Shown: positions 1 through 9,810 of the stretch, piece after piece | How positions within the stretch are numbered: the stretch's first letter is position 1 | How the letters are laid out: each line of letters opens with the position of its first letter | NCBI GenBank assembly: GCA_029561555.1 | Contig: JAKQXH010000069.1 | Location: forward strand, 1-54,009 | Reading direction: 5' to 3' | From: Candidatus Omnitrophota bacterium | Lineage (GTDB): Bacteria > Omnitrophota > Omnitrophia > Omnitrophales > Omnitrophaceae | Length of the DNA: 54,009 nt | Notes under the pieces: generated by a model | Database searches by the model: none | What the model was told of the DNA's origin: nothing | The model's input: only the letters and a program-made list of their open reading frames with translations | Made by a program: the position numbers and the translations under genes

Positions 1-2090
1 GATGCCGCCTTAGGCAGCCGCGGTTCACTTTTGGAACGCGGCGATATTTTCTGTGCGCGCAAGATTTCAGGAGACCGCTTCAGACGGGGAATAAACTCAT
101 CCAAGGGAATCGCAAAGGCCTCGGGAGAAAATTTCCGCGACGCCTCCAGCAGTTCCTTGACCCGATCCGCCGACAGGTTTCCCGCATCTGTCCAGCGGCG
201 AAGCCCCTTCCCGAAAAATCCGAGCTTGGCCGAAAACCTTTCCCAAATCCGGCGGAGGTTATCCTCCGCCATCCGATCGAGTTCATCTCTTACGTCTTTC
301 AAGGCGTTCGCGCGATATTCGCCGTCCCGGACATTCTCGTTCGCCCGCGCAAGATACTCCTTCAGCTGAAAATCGATGTACGGAGTATAATTCCCCGCTT
401 CCGCCATACGTCCCTCGGAAGCCAATTCCCGCAGCAGTTCGTCCCGCCATTGTTTCAAAACCCGCTTGAATTCCCCTCCCCGGTATTCCTTCATCAGGTC
501 CGCGACAGCATGACGCATAAACGCATCGTAAAAAGTCGTCTTCACCTCTTCCCGGTACGACACATTTCCTTCCATTACGCGCCCGTAGCAATTCCCTCCT
601 TCCAGAGATCCGACTTTCGGCGTCACAATCGCGTACGAGATCCCTTCTTTTTTCAGCCGGTCTTCAAATCCTTCCGTATGAAATCCGCCGACCACAAACA
701 CGGCCGACGGTTTCTTCCCGGCATCCAGAAGTTTGGTGAGATTTCCAAGAATCGCCCGTTCTCTCCTGACCGCAAACCCGTAAAACCGGATCGCGGGCAA
801 AAGGCAATCGTCCGCCCCGAGGAGGTCCTTAAAATCTTCCTCATGCCCCCGATAGTCCTCAAAGTCCCCGCGCTCGGCCTCAAGCCGGACTAAATTCCGC
901 AATAACTCGAGACGGCGGTAGGCTTCCACCATTTGAAGCTCCCGCGGCCCGGCGGAAAGCGCGGCCTCCGTTTCCTGCGCGAACCGTTTCAGCTCCAGGA
1001 AAATTTCCGTTCCACGCAGAGAAGAAAGCTTCTCGGCATGATCGGCCAGAAATTTCATTTCCCCGGAAAAATCCAGGGGCACTCCGATTTCGGATGCCAG
1101 GTTCCGGAGAAACATCAGAAATCCCGCGGGGTCCATCCCTCCCGTCGCATACATCTGAATCCTGCCATTCAGCGTTTTAAGTTCTTCGTTCCCGATCCGG
1201 CCGGAACACCGCAGACGGAAGTCTTCCGCAAGGATACGGATTTCGGAATCAAGATTTTCGCGGCGGATTTGAGACTCCCCGGTACGCGCATCGAATAGTT
1301 TCTCGAGCTCCGGGTAATCTCCGGAGGCGAATCCGCGAAACGAGGACAGATACCCGACCCACTCGGACAGATTGATTTTCTCGTCCCGGAACTCGGAAAA
1401 CCGTTCATGAAATTCGTTGTGCCGGGCCGAATAAATTTCGAGGCGTTCGGCGTCCAGCCTTTTCCGGACTTCTTCGATTCTTGCCAGCGCGCGGGCCCGG
1501 ACTTCAACCGCGCCAAAATATTCGCGGTAATTCGCTTCATACAGAGGCCAGTCTTCAATCCCGAAAAAATCCGCCTTGCGCGGGCCGAAAATCATCGCCA
1601 TCCCGGGGCCTGTTATCTCCCCATTCTCAAGATAACGGGTCAAAACTTTCCTGCCGGTTCCCTTGTCCGGAAACGCCCTCAGAAGAAGCGGATCCAGTTT
1701 CCCCGCTCCCCCTTCAAGTCCGACAAGATCGGTGCCGTATTTTTCCTGCACATAACGAATCAATTTCTCGATATGATTTTGCGCGTCAATCACCGCATGC
1801 GCGTCCCGAATCACCATGACAAACGGACGGTTCCCGGGCGCGAAAAACTTTGTCTCGATCCGGCCGATTTCGGAAGGGATCTCAAAATGAGAAAAATCAA
1901 AAGCGGTTGAAGGGGCGGGACAATTCTCCGCGGCATAGGAAACAGCTGCCGAAGGCGGCAAGTTCGTAAAAGCAAAAATCACCGCCATTAACAAAGCAAG
2001 CAATCTAATTTTCACGCTACGCTTTGAGGGAAAATGCTTATTACGATGTAATTGCCGTGGTTTATTCTTATGCGTTTTAAATAGAGTCAT
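1..2090 (-). CDS. Large secreted protein with ChaN/TIKI-like N-terminal region (3' end outside window)
   Basis: An open frame of about 696 codons runs from an ATG at 2090 to the window edge without a stop, so it is partial. The N-terminus has a basic stretch of about 25 residues, then a hydrophobic segment (about residues 28-50), which looks like a signal peptide or anchor; an alternative GTG start lies at 2015. Motifs RDAH (about 95-98), LEGG (125-128) and GGFH (468-471) have the spacing and flavour of the EreA/ChaN/TIKI superfamily, where such His and Glu residues bind metal. The later part is charged and helical. A sigma70-like promoter sits upstream. Function is not known to me; the superfamily link is inference from short motifs only. 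Confidence 0.75.
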   Translation of the reverse strand, partial: MTLFKTHKNKPRQLHRNKHFPSKRSVKIRLLALLMAVIFAFTNLPPSAAVSYAAENCPAPSTAFDFSHFEIPSEIGRIETKFFAPGNRPFVMVIRDAHAVIDAQNHIEKLIRYVQEKYGTDLVGLEGGAGKLDPLLLRAFPDKGTGRKVLTRYLENGEITGPGMAMIFGPRKADFFGIEDWPLYEANYREYFGAVEVRARALARIEEVRKRLDAERLEIYSARHNEFHERFSEFRDEKINLSEWVGYLSSFRGFASGDYPELEKLFDARTGESQIRRENLDSEIRILAEDFRLRCSGRIGNEELKTLNGRIQMYATGGMDPAGFLMFLRNLASEIGVPLDFSGEMKFLADHAEKLSSLRGTEIFLELKRFAQETEAALSAGPRELQMVEAYRRLELLRNLVRLEAERGDFEDYRGHEEDFKDLLGADDCLLPAIRFYGFAVRRERAILGNLTKLLDAGKKPSAVFVVGGFHTEGFEDRLKKEGISYAIVTPKVGSLEGGNCYGRVMEGNVSYREEVKTTFYDAFMRHAVADLMKEYRGGEFKRVLKQWRDELLRELASEGRMAEAGNYTPYIDFQLKEYLARANENVRDGEYRANALKDVRDELDRMAEDNLRRIWERFSAKLGFFGKGLRRWTDAGNLSADRVKELLEASRKFSPEAFAIPLDEFIPRLKRSPEILRAQKISPRSKSEPRLPKAA

Positions 2091-2159
2091 ATTGCGTATC
2101 TGCCCTAGGGCCAACGATAAATTGGGATAGATTTAAATCTTTTTAAATTATGTAAATTA

Positions 2160-2187
2160 AGTATAACACATATCTCTTGAATTGCAA
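2160..2187 (-). promoter_or_regulatory. Sigma70-like promoter for the secreted protein gene
   Basis: On the minus strand TTGCAA (2182-2187) is followed after 16 bp by TATACT (2160-2165). The predicted transcript starts near 2153, giving a leader of about 60 nt before the ATG at 2090. The surrounding 2100-2200 region is AT-rich. The rest of the gap to fabI (2200-2337) shows only a 7-bp hairpin at about 2263-2282 with no T-run. Confidence 0.55.
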
Positions 2188-2337
2188 AAATCGCAGGGAG
2201 TCACGTCCGGAGAGGATTACAGAAAAAGGTATAACTGCTACGACGGAAAATACCGGTTAGGACTTCGAAAGGAACTCTTTCGATTTCAGCGACCTTAAGC
2301 AGCCTTGAGCGAGCGAAGATTTTCTCCCCCGCCCGCT

Positions 2338-3108
2338 TCACATCCCCATAATGTGATAACCGCAATCGCAGTAGAGAATCTCTCCCGTAATCCCGCTCGA
2401 AAGAGTGCTTGCGAGAAAAACCGCCGTATTGGCAATTTCATCTACCCCGACATTCCGGCGAAGCGGCGCCGCATGGGCATGATGCTTCAGCATCGTTCCG
2501 AATCTTGAAATACCCCGGGCCGCCACCGTATTGACGGGTCCGGCGGAGATGCCGTTGACGCGGATATTCTTGGGCCCCAAATCATAGGCAAGATAGCGGA
2601 TTTCGGCTTCCAGGCTCGCTTTCACGGGCCCCATCAGATTGTAATTGGGAATCACGCGCACCGCCCCGATATAGCTCATCGCGAGAATACTTCCCCCCGG
2701 ACCTTCCATGAGAGCTTCCGCGCCTTTCGCAAGCGCAAGCAGCGAATACGCGCTGACCTCTTGAGCCGTCTGAAACCCCTGCCTTGTCGTATCCGAAATT
2801 CTTCCGCTCAATTCGTTTTTCGGGGCAAACGCAATGCTGTGGACCAAAACATCCAATCTCCCGAAAACATGCCTCACGCCGGAAAATAAATTTTGAATCT
2901 CGTCATCCTTCGTCACATCGCATTGAAAAACAGGCGAAGGATGAGGCAAGGTCCCGGTCAATTCGATAAGATTTTCTTTCAGGCGTTCCCCTTGGTAAGC
3001 AAAGGCAAGATTTGCCCCTTCGCGGGAAAATGCTTTCGCAATCGCCCAGGCGATACTTGCCTGGTTCGCAACCCCCAAGATCAACGCATTTTTGCCTTCG
3101 AGCAGCAT
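2338..3108 (-). CDS. fabI: Enoyl-[acyl-carrier-protein] reductase I
   Basis: Cytosolic NAD(P)H-dependent reductase for the last step of each fatty-acid elongation cycle. The 256-residue product has the FabI-type N-terminus (G-x5-SIAW-AIA nucleotide-binding loop), the MSY motif, and the catalytic pair Tyr-x6-Lys in NYNLMGPVK; this spacing marks FabI rather than classical Tyr-x3-Lys SDR enzymes. Length is normal for the family. Start ATG 3108 has a strong ribosome site (AAGGAG, about 3113-3120). It follows the acyl-CoA dehydrogenase gene in the same direction but has its own promoter in between. Confidence 0.95.
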   Translation of the reverse strand: MLLEGKNALILGVANQASIAWAIAKAFSREGANLAFAYQGERLKENLIELTGTLPHPSPVFQCDVTKDDEIQNLFSGVRHVFGRLDVLVHSIAFAPKNELSGRISDTTRQGFQTAQEVSAYSLLALAKGAEALMEGPGGSILAMSYIGAVRVIPNYNLMGPVKASLEAEIRYLAYDLGPKNIRVNGISAGPVNTVAARGISRFGTMLKHHAHAAPLRRNVGVDEIANTAVFLASTLSSGITGEILYCDCGYHIMGM

Positions 3109-3154
3109 TTTTCTTCTCCTTATTCAATTCATCTAATCTGTTTCACTGAATAAG

Positions 3155-3181
3155 GTTATAAAATAGGACATATTTTGTCAA
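3155..3181 (-). promoter_or_regulatory. Promoter for fabI
   Basis: Minus-strand TTGACA (3176-3181, perfect -35) precedes TATAAC (3155-3160) after 15 bp; TAACCT at 17 bp is an alternative -10. It lies between the acyl-CoA dehydrogenase stop and fabI, so fabI can be transcribed on its own. Confidence 0.6.
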
Positions 3182-3233
3182 CTATTTTAGAAAAAACGCC
3201 TACCTCTGCAAAATTCCGGAAAATGAAGCAGAC

Positions 3234-4958
3234 TTACCGGCTTCCGGCCGCGACGGGCGAATCCTGCTGATTCAGAATGTCCAATTCCAGGCCGTTCCCG
3301 CTCAAGACGTACTGGCGATTCAATTCAATTCTGGGAAGAGCATCCTGAATGAATTTTTTCGCCACCTTGCGCTTATAATCCCACTTCTCGGCCTGGGCCA
3401 GAAAGAGATAAGAAACCAGAAGATCCACGACGATATCGCAAACTTTCTTCGCAACCACATCGCGATACTCGGTCTCCTTCCCCTTTACGAATTCGACGCA
3501 TTCCTTCAGCGCCTCCTGAGATTTCCGGACCTTGTCGGAAAGCGCGTTGAGATCGGCCTGCGCATAGCGTTTTCCCGACAGTTCCTTGAAAAGCTCGTCC
3601 AAATCCCCCTTCAGAATTCTCAGGATCGCCCAATTAACCTGAATTTGCGAGGTTCCTTCGTAGATGTTGGTGATACGGGCGTCGCGATACAAGCGTTCCA
3701 CCGGATACTCAGTCGTGAAACCGTTTCCGCCGTGGATTTGAATCGCATCGCTTGAGATTTTGTTGCAGAGTTCGCAGGCGTAATATTTCGCAAGAGGCGT
3801 GAGGACATCGGCGAATTTCGAATACTTTCGCTCGTCTTCCTTGATCCCGCGCATCTCAGCGCCTTCCTGAAGATCGATAATCTGGCTCGTCACATAAAGA
3901 AGTGTTCTGGCCGCCTCGGTGTAAACCTGCATATCGATCAGCATGTCCGCGACCTGGGAAAATTCTTTGATCTTTTTCCCGAATTGCTCGCGCTCGTTGG
4001 CATATTTCACGGCTTCCGCGACAGCCGCCTGGCAAATCCCGACCGCCTGCGCCGCAACCGTCAAGCGCGCCGCGGCCATCAGCCACGCGGTGTATTTCGC
4101 AAGCCCTCGGCCCCGCTGCCCGACGAGATACCCGGGAGCGTTGTCAAAATAAAGTTCGCAGGTCGGAGACCCGTGAATCCCGAGCTTATGCTCGATCCGG
4201 CGCACCTTGACCGCAGGCGTTTTGGGCACGATGAAAAAACTCAAGCCCCGGCCTCCGCCGTATTTCTGCGGATCTTCGCTCCTCGCCAAAACCAGGATGA
4301 CGTCCCCGCACCCGTTCGTGATAAAGCGTTTCGTTCCCTTGATTTTCCATTCTCCCGTCTCCGGATTCTGTGACGCATCGATCTCGGCCTTGCACATCAC
4401 CGCCCCGAGATCGCTCCCGGCATCGGCCTCAGTCAAAGCCATCGCGCCGGTCCATTCCCCGGAACACATTTTGGGCAAATACTTCTGTTTGAGCTCTTCC
4501 GAAGCAAAAACCGAGATCGTCTCGGCAATCCCCTGCAGTCCGAAGAAGTTCATCAGAGAAGCGTCCGCCCGGGAAATGATTTCCGTTGCGGCAACGTAGA
4601 AAATCTTAGGCATGTTCAACCCCCCGTAACGGGTCGGGATCGTGATCCCCATCAATTGGGCGTCCGTCAGGTCCTGAATATTCTTCTTGAGCCCGTCCGG
4701 AAATTTCACCTCGCCGTTTTCATAGGCGCAACCGATTTTATCGACTTCCGCCGCCCGAGGCGCGATGCGCTTGGCCGCAATCTCGCCGATCGGGTCCTGA
4801 AGCATCTCAAGGTAGGTCTTCAGGGCTTCTTCCGCGTTCTCGTAATTGCAGTCGCTTGAGCCGAGGTTTTCCTTGAGTTGGACGATTTTCTTCCAGTCCA
4901 CCATCTTTTCCATGTGAAACTTCAGGTCTTCGTTGTCCGAATAAAAATTCTCGATCAT
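3234..4958 (-). CDS. Acyl-CoA dehydrogenase with C-terminal extension
   Basis: FAD enzyme that oxidises acyl-CoA to enoyl-CoA and passes electrons to ETF. The 574-residue product shows the family signatures [12 protein letters not shown] (FAD/substrate loop), [15 protein letters not shown], and [10 protein letters not shown], where the Glu is the expected catalytic base. It is longer than the usual 380-390 residues, with an added helical C-terminal domain of the kind seen in large acyl-CoA dehydrogenases. Start ATG 4958 has an AGGAG ribosome site. It sits 38 bp downstream of etfA and is the last gene of the fixC-fixX-etfB-etfA operon, which supports ETF as its electron acceptor. Chain-length preference cannot be read from sequence. 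Confidence 0.93.
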   Translation of the reverse strand: MIENFYSDNEDLKFHMEKMVDWKKIVQLKENLGSSDCNYENAEEALKTYLEMLQDPIGEIAAKRIAPRAAEVDKIGCAYENGEVKFPDGLKKNIQDLTDAQLMGITIPTRYGGLNMPKIFYVAATEIISRADASLMNFFGLQGIAETISVFASEELKQKYLPKMCSGEWTGAMALTEADAGSDLGAVMCKAEIDASQNPETGEWKIKGTKRFITNGCGDVILVLARSEDPQKYGGGRGLSFFIVPKTPAVKVRRIEHKLGIHGSPTCELYFDNAPGYLVGQRGRGLAKYTAWLMAAARLTVAAQAVGICQAAVAEAVKYANEREQFGKKIKEFSQVADMLIDMQVYTEAARTLLYVTSQIIDLQEGAEMRGIKEDERKYSKFADVLTPLAKYYACELCNKISSDAIQIHGGNGFTTEYPVERLYRDARITNIYEGTSQIQVNWAILRILKGDLDELFKELSGKRYAQADLNALSDKVRKSQEALKECVEFVKGKETEYRDVVAKKVCDIVVDLLVSYLFLAQAEKWDYKRKVAKKFIQDALPRIELNRQYVLSGNGLELDILNQQDSPVAAGSR

Positions 4959-4996
4959 GATTGTCTCCTGGATTAATTCTCTCTCGTTCGGAAAAA

Positions 4997-5965
4997 TTAC
5001 TTCACGAGTTTCAACAGCTTGGGGATCACGTCCACCAAGTCGCCGACGATTCGGTAATGGGCAAATTTAAAAATAGGCGCGGCCGCGTCCGTATTGATCG
5101 CCACGATTTTCTTGGCCATCATCATGCCGACACGATGCTGAACGGCGCCGCTGACGCCGCAGGCAATGTAGAGGTCGGGTTTCACCGTAACACCCGTTTG
5201 TCCGATCTGACGGTCTGCCGTCGTCCAGCCGGCATCCACCACCGGCCGAGTGGCCCCGACTTCGCCGCCGAACGCGCGGGCCAGATTTTCAACCAACGCA
5301 AAGTTCTCCTTGGTTCCGATCCCGGCCCCGGCCGTCACAATAATCTTAGCCGCTTTGAGATTGACCGTACTTTTGACCACTTCCCGCTTGAGGACTTTTG
5401 TTGCCAAGTCGTTCTCGTTCAGCACCACCTCAACCGGAACCGTTTGTCCAGTCCGGGCGGCATCCGCCGTCCCGGAATCCGCGACACCGTCCTTTAGGCT
5501 TGTCACCAATCCACGGCTGCCGGAGGCGGAATATTTCGTGGCAACTTTTCCGTCAAATTCGGAACGCCGGGAGAAAAATTTCCCGGACTCCCAATCGGTA
5601 TTCTGGCAATCCAGCGCGCACGCCAGATCCAGTTCCGACGCAATCAGCGGCGCAAGGTCATTTCCCCTCGTCGTCGCGGGAAAAATCACCATCCCGGGAT
5701 TCTTCTGTTTCAGAAAACCGGTTAGAACGCGCTGATACGCCGAGGGAACAAAACTTTTCAATCTCGCATCATCCGCCAGATAAACCGTATCCGCCCCGTA
5801 TGCAATCACCTCTTTAGCGCAATCTTTAACGCCGGCCCCCAAAACCAAGCCTCCGACTTTCCATCCGTTCTTTTTCGCGAGTTCGGCCCCCTTGGCAAGG
5901 CACTGCAGGCTCAAATCCGTAATACCGTTTTCGTTGACTTCGATATAAACAAGTAGTTCCGACAT
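4997..5965 (-). CDS. etfA: Electron transfer flavoprotein alpha subunit
   Basis: Large subunit of the ETF heterodimer, binding FAD in its C-terminal domain. The C-terminal third has the ETF-alpha signature: [37 protein letters not shown] and [12 protein letters not shown] place the start at ATG 5965 (322 aa), preceded by GGAGAGGGGG; the longer frame to 6016 would overlap etfB. The etfB stop codon ends one base before this ATG, so the two are almost certainly translationally coupled. Confidence 0.95.
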   Translation of the reverse strand: MSELLVYIEVNENGITDLSLQCLAKGAELAKKNGWKVGGLVLGAGVKDCAKEVIAYGADTVYLADDARLKSFVPSAYQRVLTGFLKQKNPGMVIFPATTRGNDLAPLIASELDLACALDCQNTDWESGKFFSRRSEFDGKVATKYSASGSRGLVTSLKDGVADSGTADAARTGQTVPVEVVLNENDLATKVLKREVVKSTVNLKAAKIIVTAGAGIGTKENFALVENLARAFGGEVGATRPVVDAGWTTADRQIGQTGVTVKPDLYIACGVSGAVQHRVGMMMAKKIVAINTDAAAPIFKFAHYRIVGDLVDVIPKLLKLVK

Positions 5966-5966
5966 G

Positions 5967-6767
5967 TCAGCCCCCTCTCCGGATATCATCCAGCATCGAC
6001 TTGAGAGAAGGCTCATCGTTCGGATCGACTTGTTTGGATTCGATCACACGCTGCGGAATCCCTTCATAACCGGCCAGGACGGTCGTTTTCAAAGAAGCCG
6101 GATCGCCGATCCCCAAATCCTGCAGGGTCGACACCGGAATCGGAGTTTTCTTGTGCTTTAATTTCAAGGTCGCTTTGGCGCTGCGCGGAGTCCGGGGATC
6201 ATCCTTCAAAAGGGCCACCCCTACGACCAGCAGTGCCGGCAATTTTGTCTCCACGACTTCGGAACCGTTCTCGATCTGCCGTTTGCAAACCACCCGGCCC
6301 GGAGCGATTTCATCGAGCGCATCGACATAAGTCACGGCATCCACCCCAAGCGATGCCGCCACATGCGTTCCCAAAAGCGAGTTCTCGCCGTCAACAATAT
6401 CAAGCCCGGCCAAAATCAAGTCAAAAGGCCCCGCTTTTTGGGCGGTATTCGCAATCATCCGCGCAAGCGTCGCCGTATCGAAATCCTTCACGGAAGGAAC
6501 GTCCACCCGCACAACCGCATCCACGTCCCGATACAGGCACTCACGCAGGACATCGACATTTCTCGGCTGTCCAACCGAAATCGCCGTTACTTTTCCGCCC
6601 TGCTTATCCTTCAGTTGAAGCGCCATTTCCAACGCGTTCAGGTCTTCCGGCTCAAAGCGGGTCGTCAGAACCGCCTCATTCAAGCCACCGTCCTCTTTGA
6701 GAACGGTCCCGACCAGATCGCGCGTGTCCCAGATTTCCCGAACAATTACCGCGCAATTATACGGCAT
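5967..6767 (-). CDS. etfB: Electron transfer flavoprotein beta subunit
   Basis: Small ETF subunit; binds AMP or a second FAD and contacts the acyl-CoA dehydrogenase. The 266-residue frame shows the ETF-beta features: NEAVLTTRFEPEDLNALEMAL near the N-terminus, then a Rossmann-like DLILAGLDIVDGENSLLG region. A DTATLARMI stretch falls where bifurcating EtfB/FixA proteins bind the second flavin, but it is too short to decide bifurcation. Start ATG 6767 has GGAGG eight bases upstream; a TTG 27 bases further out is less likely. It sits 19 bp after fixX. Confidence 0.93.
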   Translation of the reverse strand: MPYNCAVIVREIWDTRDLVGTVLKEDGGLNEAVLTTRFEPEDLNALEMALQLKDKQGGKVTAISVGQPRNVDVLRECLYRDVDAVVRVDVPSVKDFDTATLARMIANTAQKAGPFDLILAGLDIVDGENSLLGTHVAASLGVDAVTYVDALDEIAPGRVVCKRQIENGSEVVETKLPALLVVGVALLKDDPRTPRSAKATLKLKHKKTPIPVSTLQDLGIGDPASLKTTVLAGYEGIPQRVIESKQVDPNDEPSLKSMLDDIRRGG

Positions 6768-6786
6768 AGGTCTATCCTCCCGTGGT

Positions 6787-7089
6787 TCATCCAAACCGGT
6801 ATTTCACGCCCATCCCGCCATCCGGAAACTTCCAGTCGATGGAACCGAGAGGACAAATTTTGATGCAGGTCCCGCATTCAAGGCAGTTCTCGAAAGACAC
6901 CGTGATGCGGTTCGGATCATTCGGATTCTTTTTATAAACTTCCGCCGGACAGCCGAACGTGCAGGGCTTCCCGTCGCACTTGGGGCAGATTTCGTCATTC
7001 ACCTTGATGTGCGTATGATCCGTGTTGGTTTCATACTTCGTCCGATAAAGCTTGTCCGCCAAAGTCAGATTAAAAATTTCGCTTCCCAC
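6787..7089 (-). CDS. fixX: FixX-type ferredoxin-like protein
   Basis: Small iron-sulfur partner of FixC/ETF-quinone oxidoreductase, 100 residues. It carries a C-terminal 4Fe-4S motif CLECGTCIKICP and an upstream cysteine set CPKCDGKPCTFGCP, as in FixX. Start is GTG 7089 preceded by a G-rich ribosome site, 11 bp after the fixC stop. Together with fixC and etfBA it reproduces a FixABCX-like gene set. Confidence 0.92.
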   Translation of the reverse strand: MGSEIFNLTLADKLYRTKYETNTDHTHIKVNDEICPKCDGKPCTFGCPAEVYKKNPNDPNRITVSFENCLECGTCIKICPLGSIDWKFPDGGMGVKYRFG

Positions 7090-7100
7090 TGGATCCCCCT

Positions 7101-8429
7101 TTATAGCACTTTCCGCCCGCGGATCATGTTCCGAACGAATTTGAATTTCGGCAGGCCTTTCAGAAAATTCATGAGGGCTTTCTTCTGCGTTTCGGATTTT
7201 GACGCTGCGGTTACGGTGAAATAATCGGTCAGCATTCTCGTCATTTTTAAAGGATACAAAGACAAAAGTTCGGGAGTCGTCTCGAGGACTTTCGGAAGAT
7301 CCCGATATTTTTTCAGATCGCGCATGGCCGTTCCTCGCCGGAATTTGGCTTCATACTCACCCAGCGTTTTTGAGGAAAAATCCCCTTTCGCTTTGGCAGA
7401 AGCGGCTGTTTCGCCGGCGGTCTTGCCGGATTCCATGGCATGATTCGTTCCTTCTTTGTAAAGCGACATATTGACCAGTCCGGCGGCATCTCCCGCAATC
7501 ATCACGCCGTTGGCGGCAAGCTGAGGTACCGCGCGATACCCGCCCTCAGGGATCAGATGCGCGGAATATTCGGCCAATTCCCCGCCTTCCAGATATTTCC
7601 GAACCACCGGATGGCGTTTGAATCCATCCATGATCTGATTCGGGCTCAGACCGGAATGAATCACGGACTCCAGTCTCGCGGCGAAACCGATGGAAACGGT
7701 CTCTTTGGCCGTATAAATAAATCCTCCTCCGATCAGCCCTTCAAAAGGGCTTCCGAGAAAATCAACTGCCGTTCCCTCATTCGACTCCAGATTAAACCGG
7801 TCTTCAATCTTCCCTTTCCCGAGAGTGATAATTTCTTTCACGCCGACCGCATAATCCTGTTTTGTCTTCCCGCCTTTCAGATTCATTTCCTTTGAAGTTT
7901 TTTCCGTCAAAAGGGCATTGGCTCCGTCCGCCAAAATCACCGCATCGGCATAAAACTCCTCGTTCCCGCGAATCCGGACTCCGACGGCCTTCCTCTCGCC
8001 GTTCACGCCTTCATAAATCAGTTCATCAGCAACCGTTCCCTCCAACAGCGACACACCGGCCTTCTCCGCTTCACCCGAGAACCATCGGTCGAACTGGGAC
8101 CGTTGAACGATAAACGTGTTATTGTAGGGAGGAATCGACCACTGGTCGTCTCCAAACGTCAGAGCGGCATGTTCGGCCCCGCCAAGAAAAACAATGGTCC
8201 GTTTTGAAACAGGCCTTTCGATCGGGGCCTTTTCGTAAAAACGCGGAATCATTTGATTTAAGATGGTTCCATACAAAAGCCCGCCGACATTTTTCGATCC
8301 GCAGGTCTCTCCCCGTTCGATCAGGATAACTTCCAGTCCCGCCTTGGCCATGGTATACGCAGCCGAAAGGCCGGCAGGGCCGCCTCCGACTACAATCACA
8401 TCTACTTTAACTTTTTCGTCCGCCGTCAT
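7101..8429 (-). CDS. fixC: FixC-type flavoprotein (ETF-quinone oxidoreductase)
   Basis: Membrane-associated FAD enzyme that takes electrons from ETF and passes them to quinone. The 442-residue product begins with the dinucleotide fold VVGGGPAGLSAA (about residues 14-25), has an ERGE end of beta-2, and the C-terminal FAD motif GVMIAGDAAGLVN with KEGTNHAMESG, typical of the FixC family. It is the first gene of the operon fixC-fixX-etfB-etfA-acyl-CoA dehydrogenase, with a good promoter upstream. Whether the complex bifurcates electrons or simply serves beta-oxidation is open. Confidence 0.93.
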   Translation of the reverse strand: MTADEKVKVDVIVVGGGPAGLSAAYTMAKAGLEVILIERGETCGSKNVGGLLYGTILNQMIPRFYEKAPIERPVSKRTIVFLGGAEHAALTFGDDQWSIPPYNNTFIVQRSQFDRWFSGEAEKAGVSLLEGTVADELIYEGVNGERKAVGVRIRGNEEFYADAVILADGANALLTEKTSKEMNLKGGKTKQDYAVGVKEIITLGKGKIEDRFNLESNEGTAVDFLGSPFEGLIGGGFIYTAKETVSIGFAARLESVIHSGLSPNQIMDGFKRHPVVRKYLEGGELAEYSAHLIPEGGYRAVPQLAANGVMIAGDAAGLVNMSLYKEGTNHAMESGKTAGETAASAKAKGDFSSKTLGEYEAKFRRGTAMRDLKKYRDLPKVLETTPELLSLYPLKMTRMLTDYFTVTAASKSETQKKALMNFLKGLPKFKFVRNMIRGRKVL

Positions 8430-8539
8430 CTTCGCCTTTCATCAATAGCATAAAGTCCACTCACGCACAAACAACCCCTCAGCATGGGAACCATCAGTTT
8501 TTAAGCATTGTTGTTTCGGTCTCAGGAATTGAGGCAAAC

Positions 8540-8567
8540 ATTATACAAAACTTCAGGTTAATAGCAA
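8540..8567 (-). promoter_or_regulatory. Promoter of the fixC-etf-acyl-CoA dehydrogenase operon
   Basis: Minus-strand TTGCTA (8562-8567), 16-bp spacer, then a perfect TATAAT (8540-8545). The leader to the fixC ATG is about 100 nt and can fold a weak 7-bp stem (AAACAAC with GTTGTTT); no known riboswitch was recognised. Confidence 0.65.
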
Positions 8568-8642
8568 GAAATCTGTTGGCTGAAACCCCATTCCCGGAAG
8601 GCCTTTCGAAGAAACGAGCCCGCTTCGTCTCAAAATAGAGTG

Positions 8643-9749
8643 TTATTCGTCGAGAATTCTCCCGCGGGCTTCATCGAGAAAAATCCCTTTCATGTTCATC
8701 TCCAGTTCCTGGGGATTGTCGCTTGCGGCCAGGGCGTCTTCCTTGGTAATCTGACCCTCCTGAAACAGCTGAAGGAGCGATTGATTCATCGATTGCATCC
8801 CCTCATCGCGGGAATTCTGCATCACCTGATTGAGTTTCCCTAGTAGTCCTTCTCTCAGAACTTTACTCGCGGCGGGGCTGGCTAAAAGCACTTCGCAGGC
8901 AGGAACCAGTTTTGCCCGGTCCGATGATCGGAGCAAGCGCTGTGAGACCAGGCCTTTCAGATTGTACGAAAGTTCGGTCAGAACTTTTTCATGCGCCTCC
9001 CGCGGATAAAGCCCCAAAATCCTCTCAAAGGTCTGTTGCACGTTTTTTCCGTGAACCGAACTAATCACCAATCGCCCCGTTTCGGCGGCCGCTAAAGCCG
9101 CCTGCAACGTTTCCGGATCGCGGATTTCCCCGATCACGATAACGTCCGGGTCCTGACGCACCATATACCGGAGCGCATGCAGAAAGGAATCCGTATCCAA
9201 TCCGATCTCCCGCTGACTGATGAAGGCCAGATGATCCTTATAAAGATATTCGATCGGATCCTCGAGCGTGATCAGCGAAGCTTTCCGGTTGTCATTGATG
9301 TAATTGACCATGGCCGCGATGGTCGTCGATTTTCCCGACCCCACCGGCCCGGCGATCAGAATCAAGCCCCTCTCTTCCAAGGTAAGACGGTTCAGAATCT
9401 CCGGAAGCCCAAGGTCCTTAAACGCAGGGATATTGCTTTTAAGGCAGCGGACCACCATGGCCAGCTCCCCTTTCTGGTAGAAAGCATTTGCCCGAAATCG
9501 ACCCAAAGAATCCAGCGAGAAAGAAAAATCAATCGCCCGCAGGGTTTCAAATTTCCTTTTCTGATATTCCGAAAGAAAAGAATCGATCAATTCCCCCAAG
9601 AAAGTGTTGGAAGGAGTCGCTTCCGAAATGGGCAGTAGTTGCTTTTGGTACCGGATGCGAGGCGCCTCTCCCGCTTTCAGATGCAAGTCGGTTCCGTCCT
9701 TTTCCACCAATTCCGCGAGGCAGTCCCGGAAAAAAGTCCTCGATTCCAT
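8643..9749 (-). CDS. PilT/PilU-type twitching motility ATPase
   Basis: Hexameric ATPase that retracts type IV pili at the inner membrane. The 368-residue product has a PilT-like N-terminal domain with DGTDLHLKAGEAP, Walker A GPVGSGKST, Asp-box DPIEY, Walker B DPDVIVIGEIRDPET, and the SSVHGKN motif in place of the usual HTN form. Length matches PilT/PilU. It follows ftsA by about 60 bp, where ftsZ would normally lie in a dcw cluster. No other pilus genes are in the window, so PilT versus PilU cannot be settled from context. Confidence 0.9.
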   Translation of the reverse strand: MESRTFFRDCLAELVEKDGTDLHLKAGEAPRIRYQKQLLPISEATPSNTFLGELIDSFLSEYQKRKFETLRAIDFSFSLDSLGRFRANAFYQKGELAMVVRCLKSNIPAFKDLGLPEILNRLTLEERGLILIAGPVGSGKSTTIAAMVNYINDNRKASLITLEDPIEYLYKDHLAFISQREIGLDTDSFLHALRYMVRQDPDVIVIGEIRDPETLQAALAAAETGRLVISSVHGKNVQQTFERILGLYPREAHEKVLTELSYNLKGLVSQRLLRSSDRAKLVPACEVLLASPAASKVLREGLLGKLNQVMQNSRDEGMQSMNQSLLQLFQEGQITKEDALAASDNPQELEMNMKGIFLDEARGRILDE

Positions 9750-9810
9750 ATCCCCTATCTCCCTTCTTCAAAAGGCGACTTTAACGGAAAACTCGTCCTA
9801 CCGAATGGTC

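Noticed and set aside
3190-3233. Terminator after the acyl-CoA dehydrogenase gene
   Set aside because: Only a 5-bp stem (TCTGC/GCAGA) with an eight-base gap before the T-run; too weak to list.
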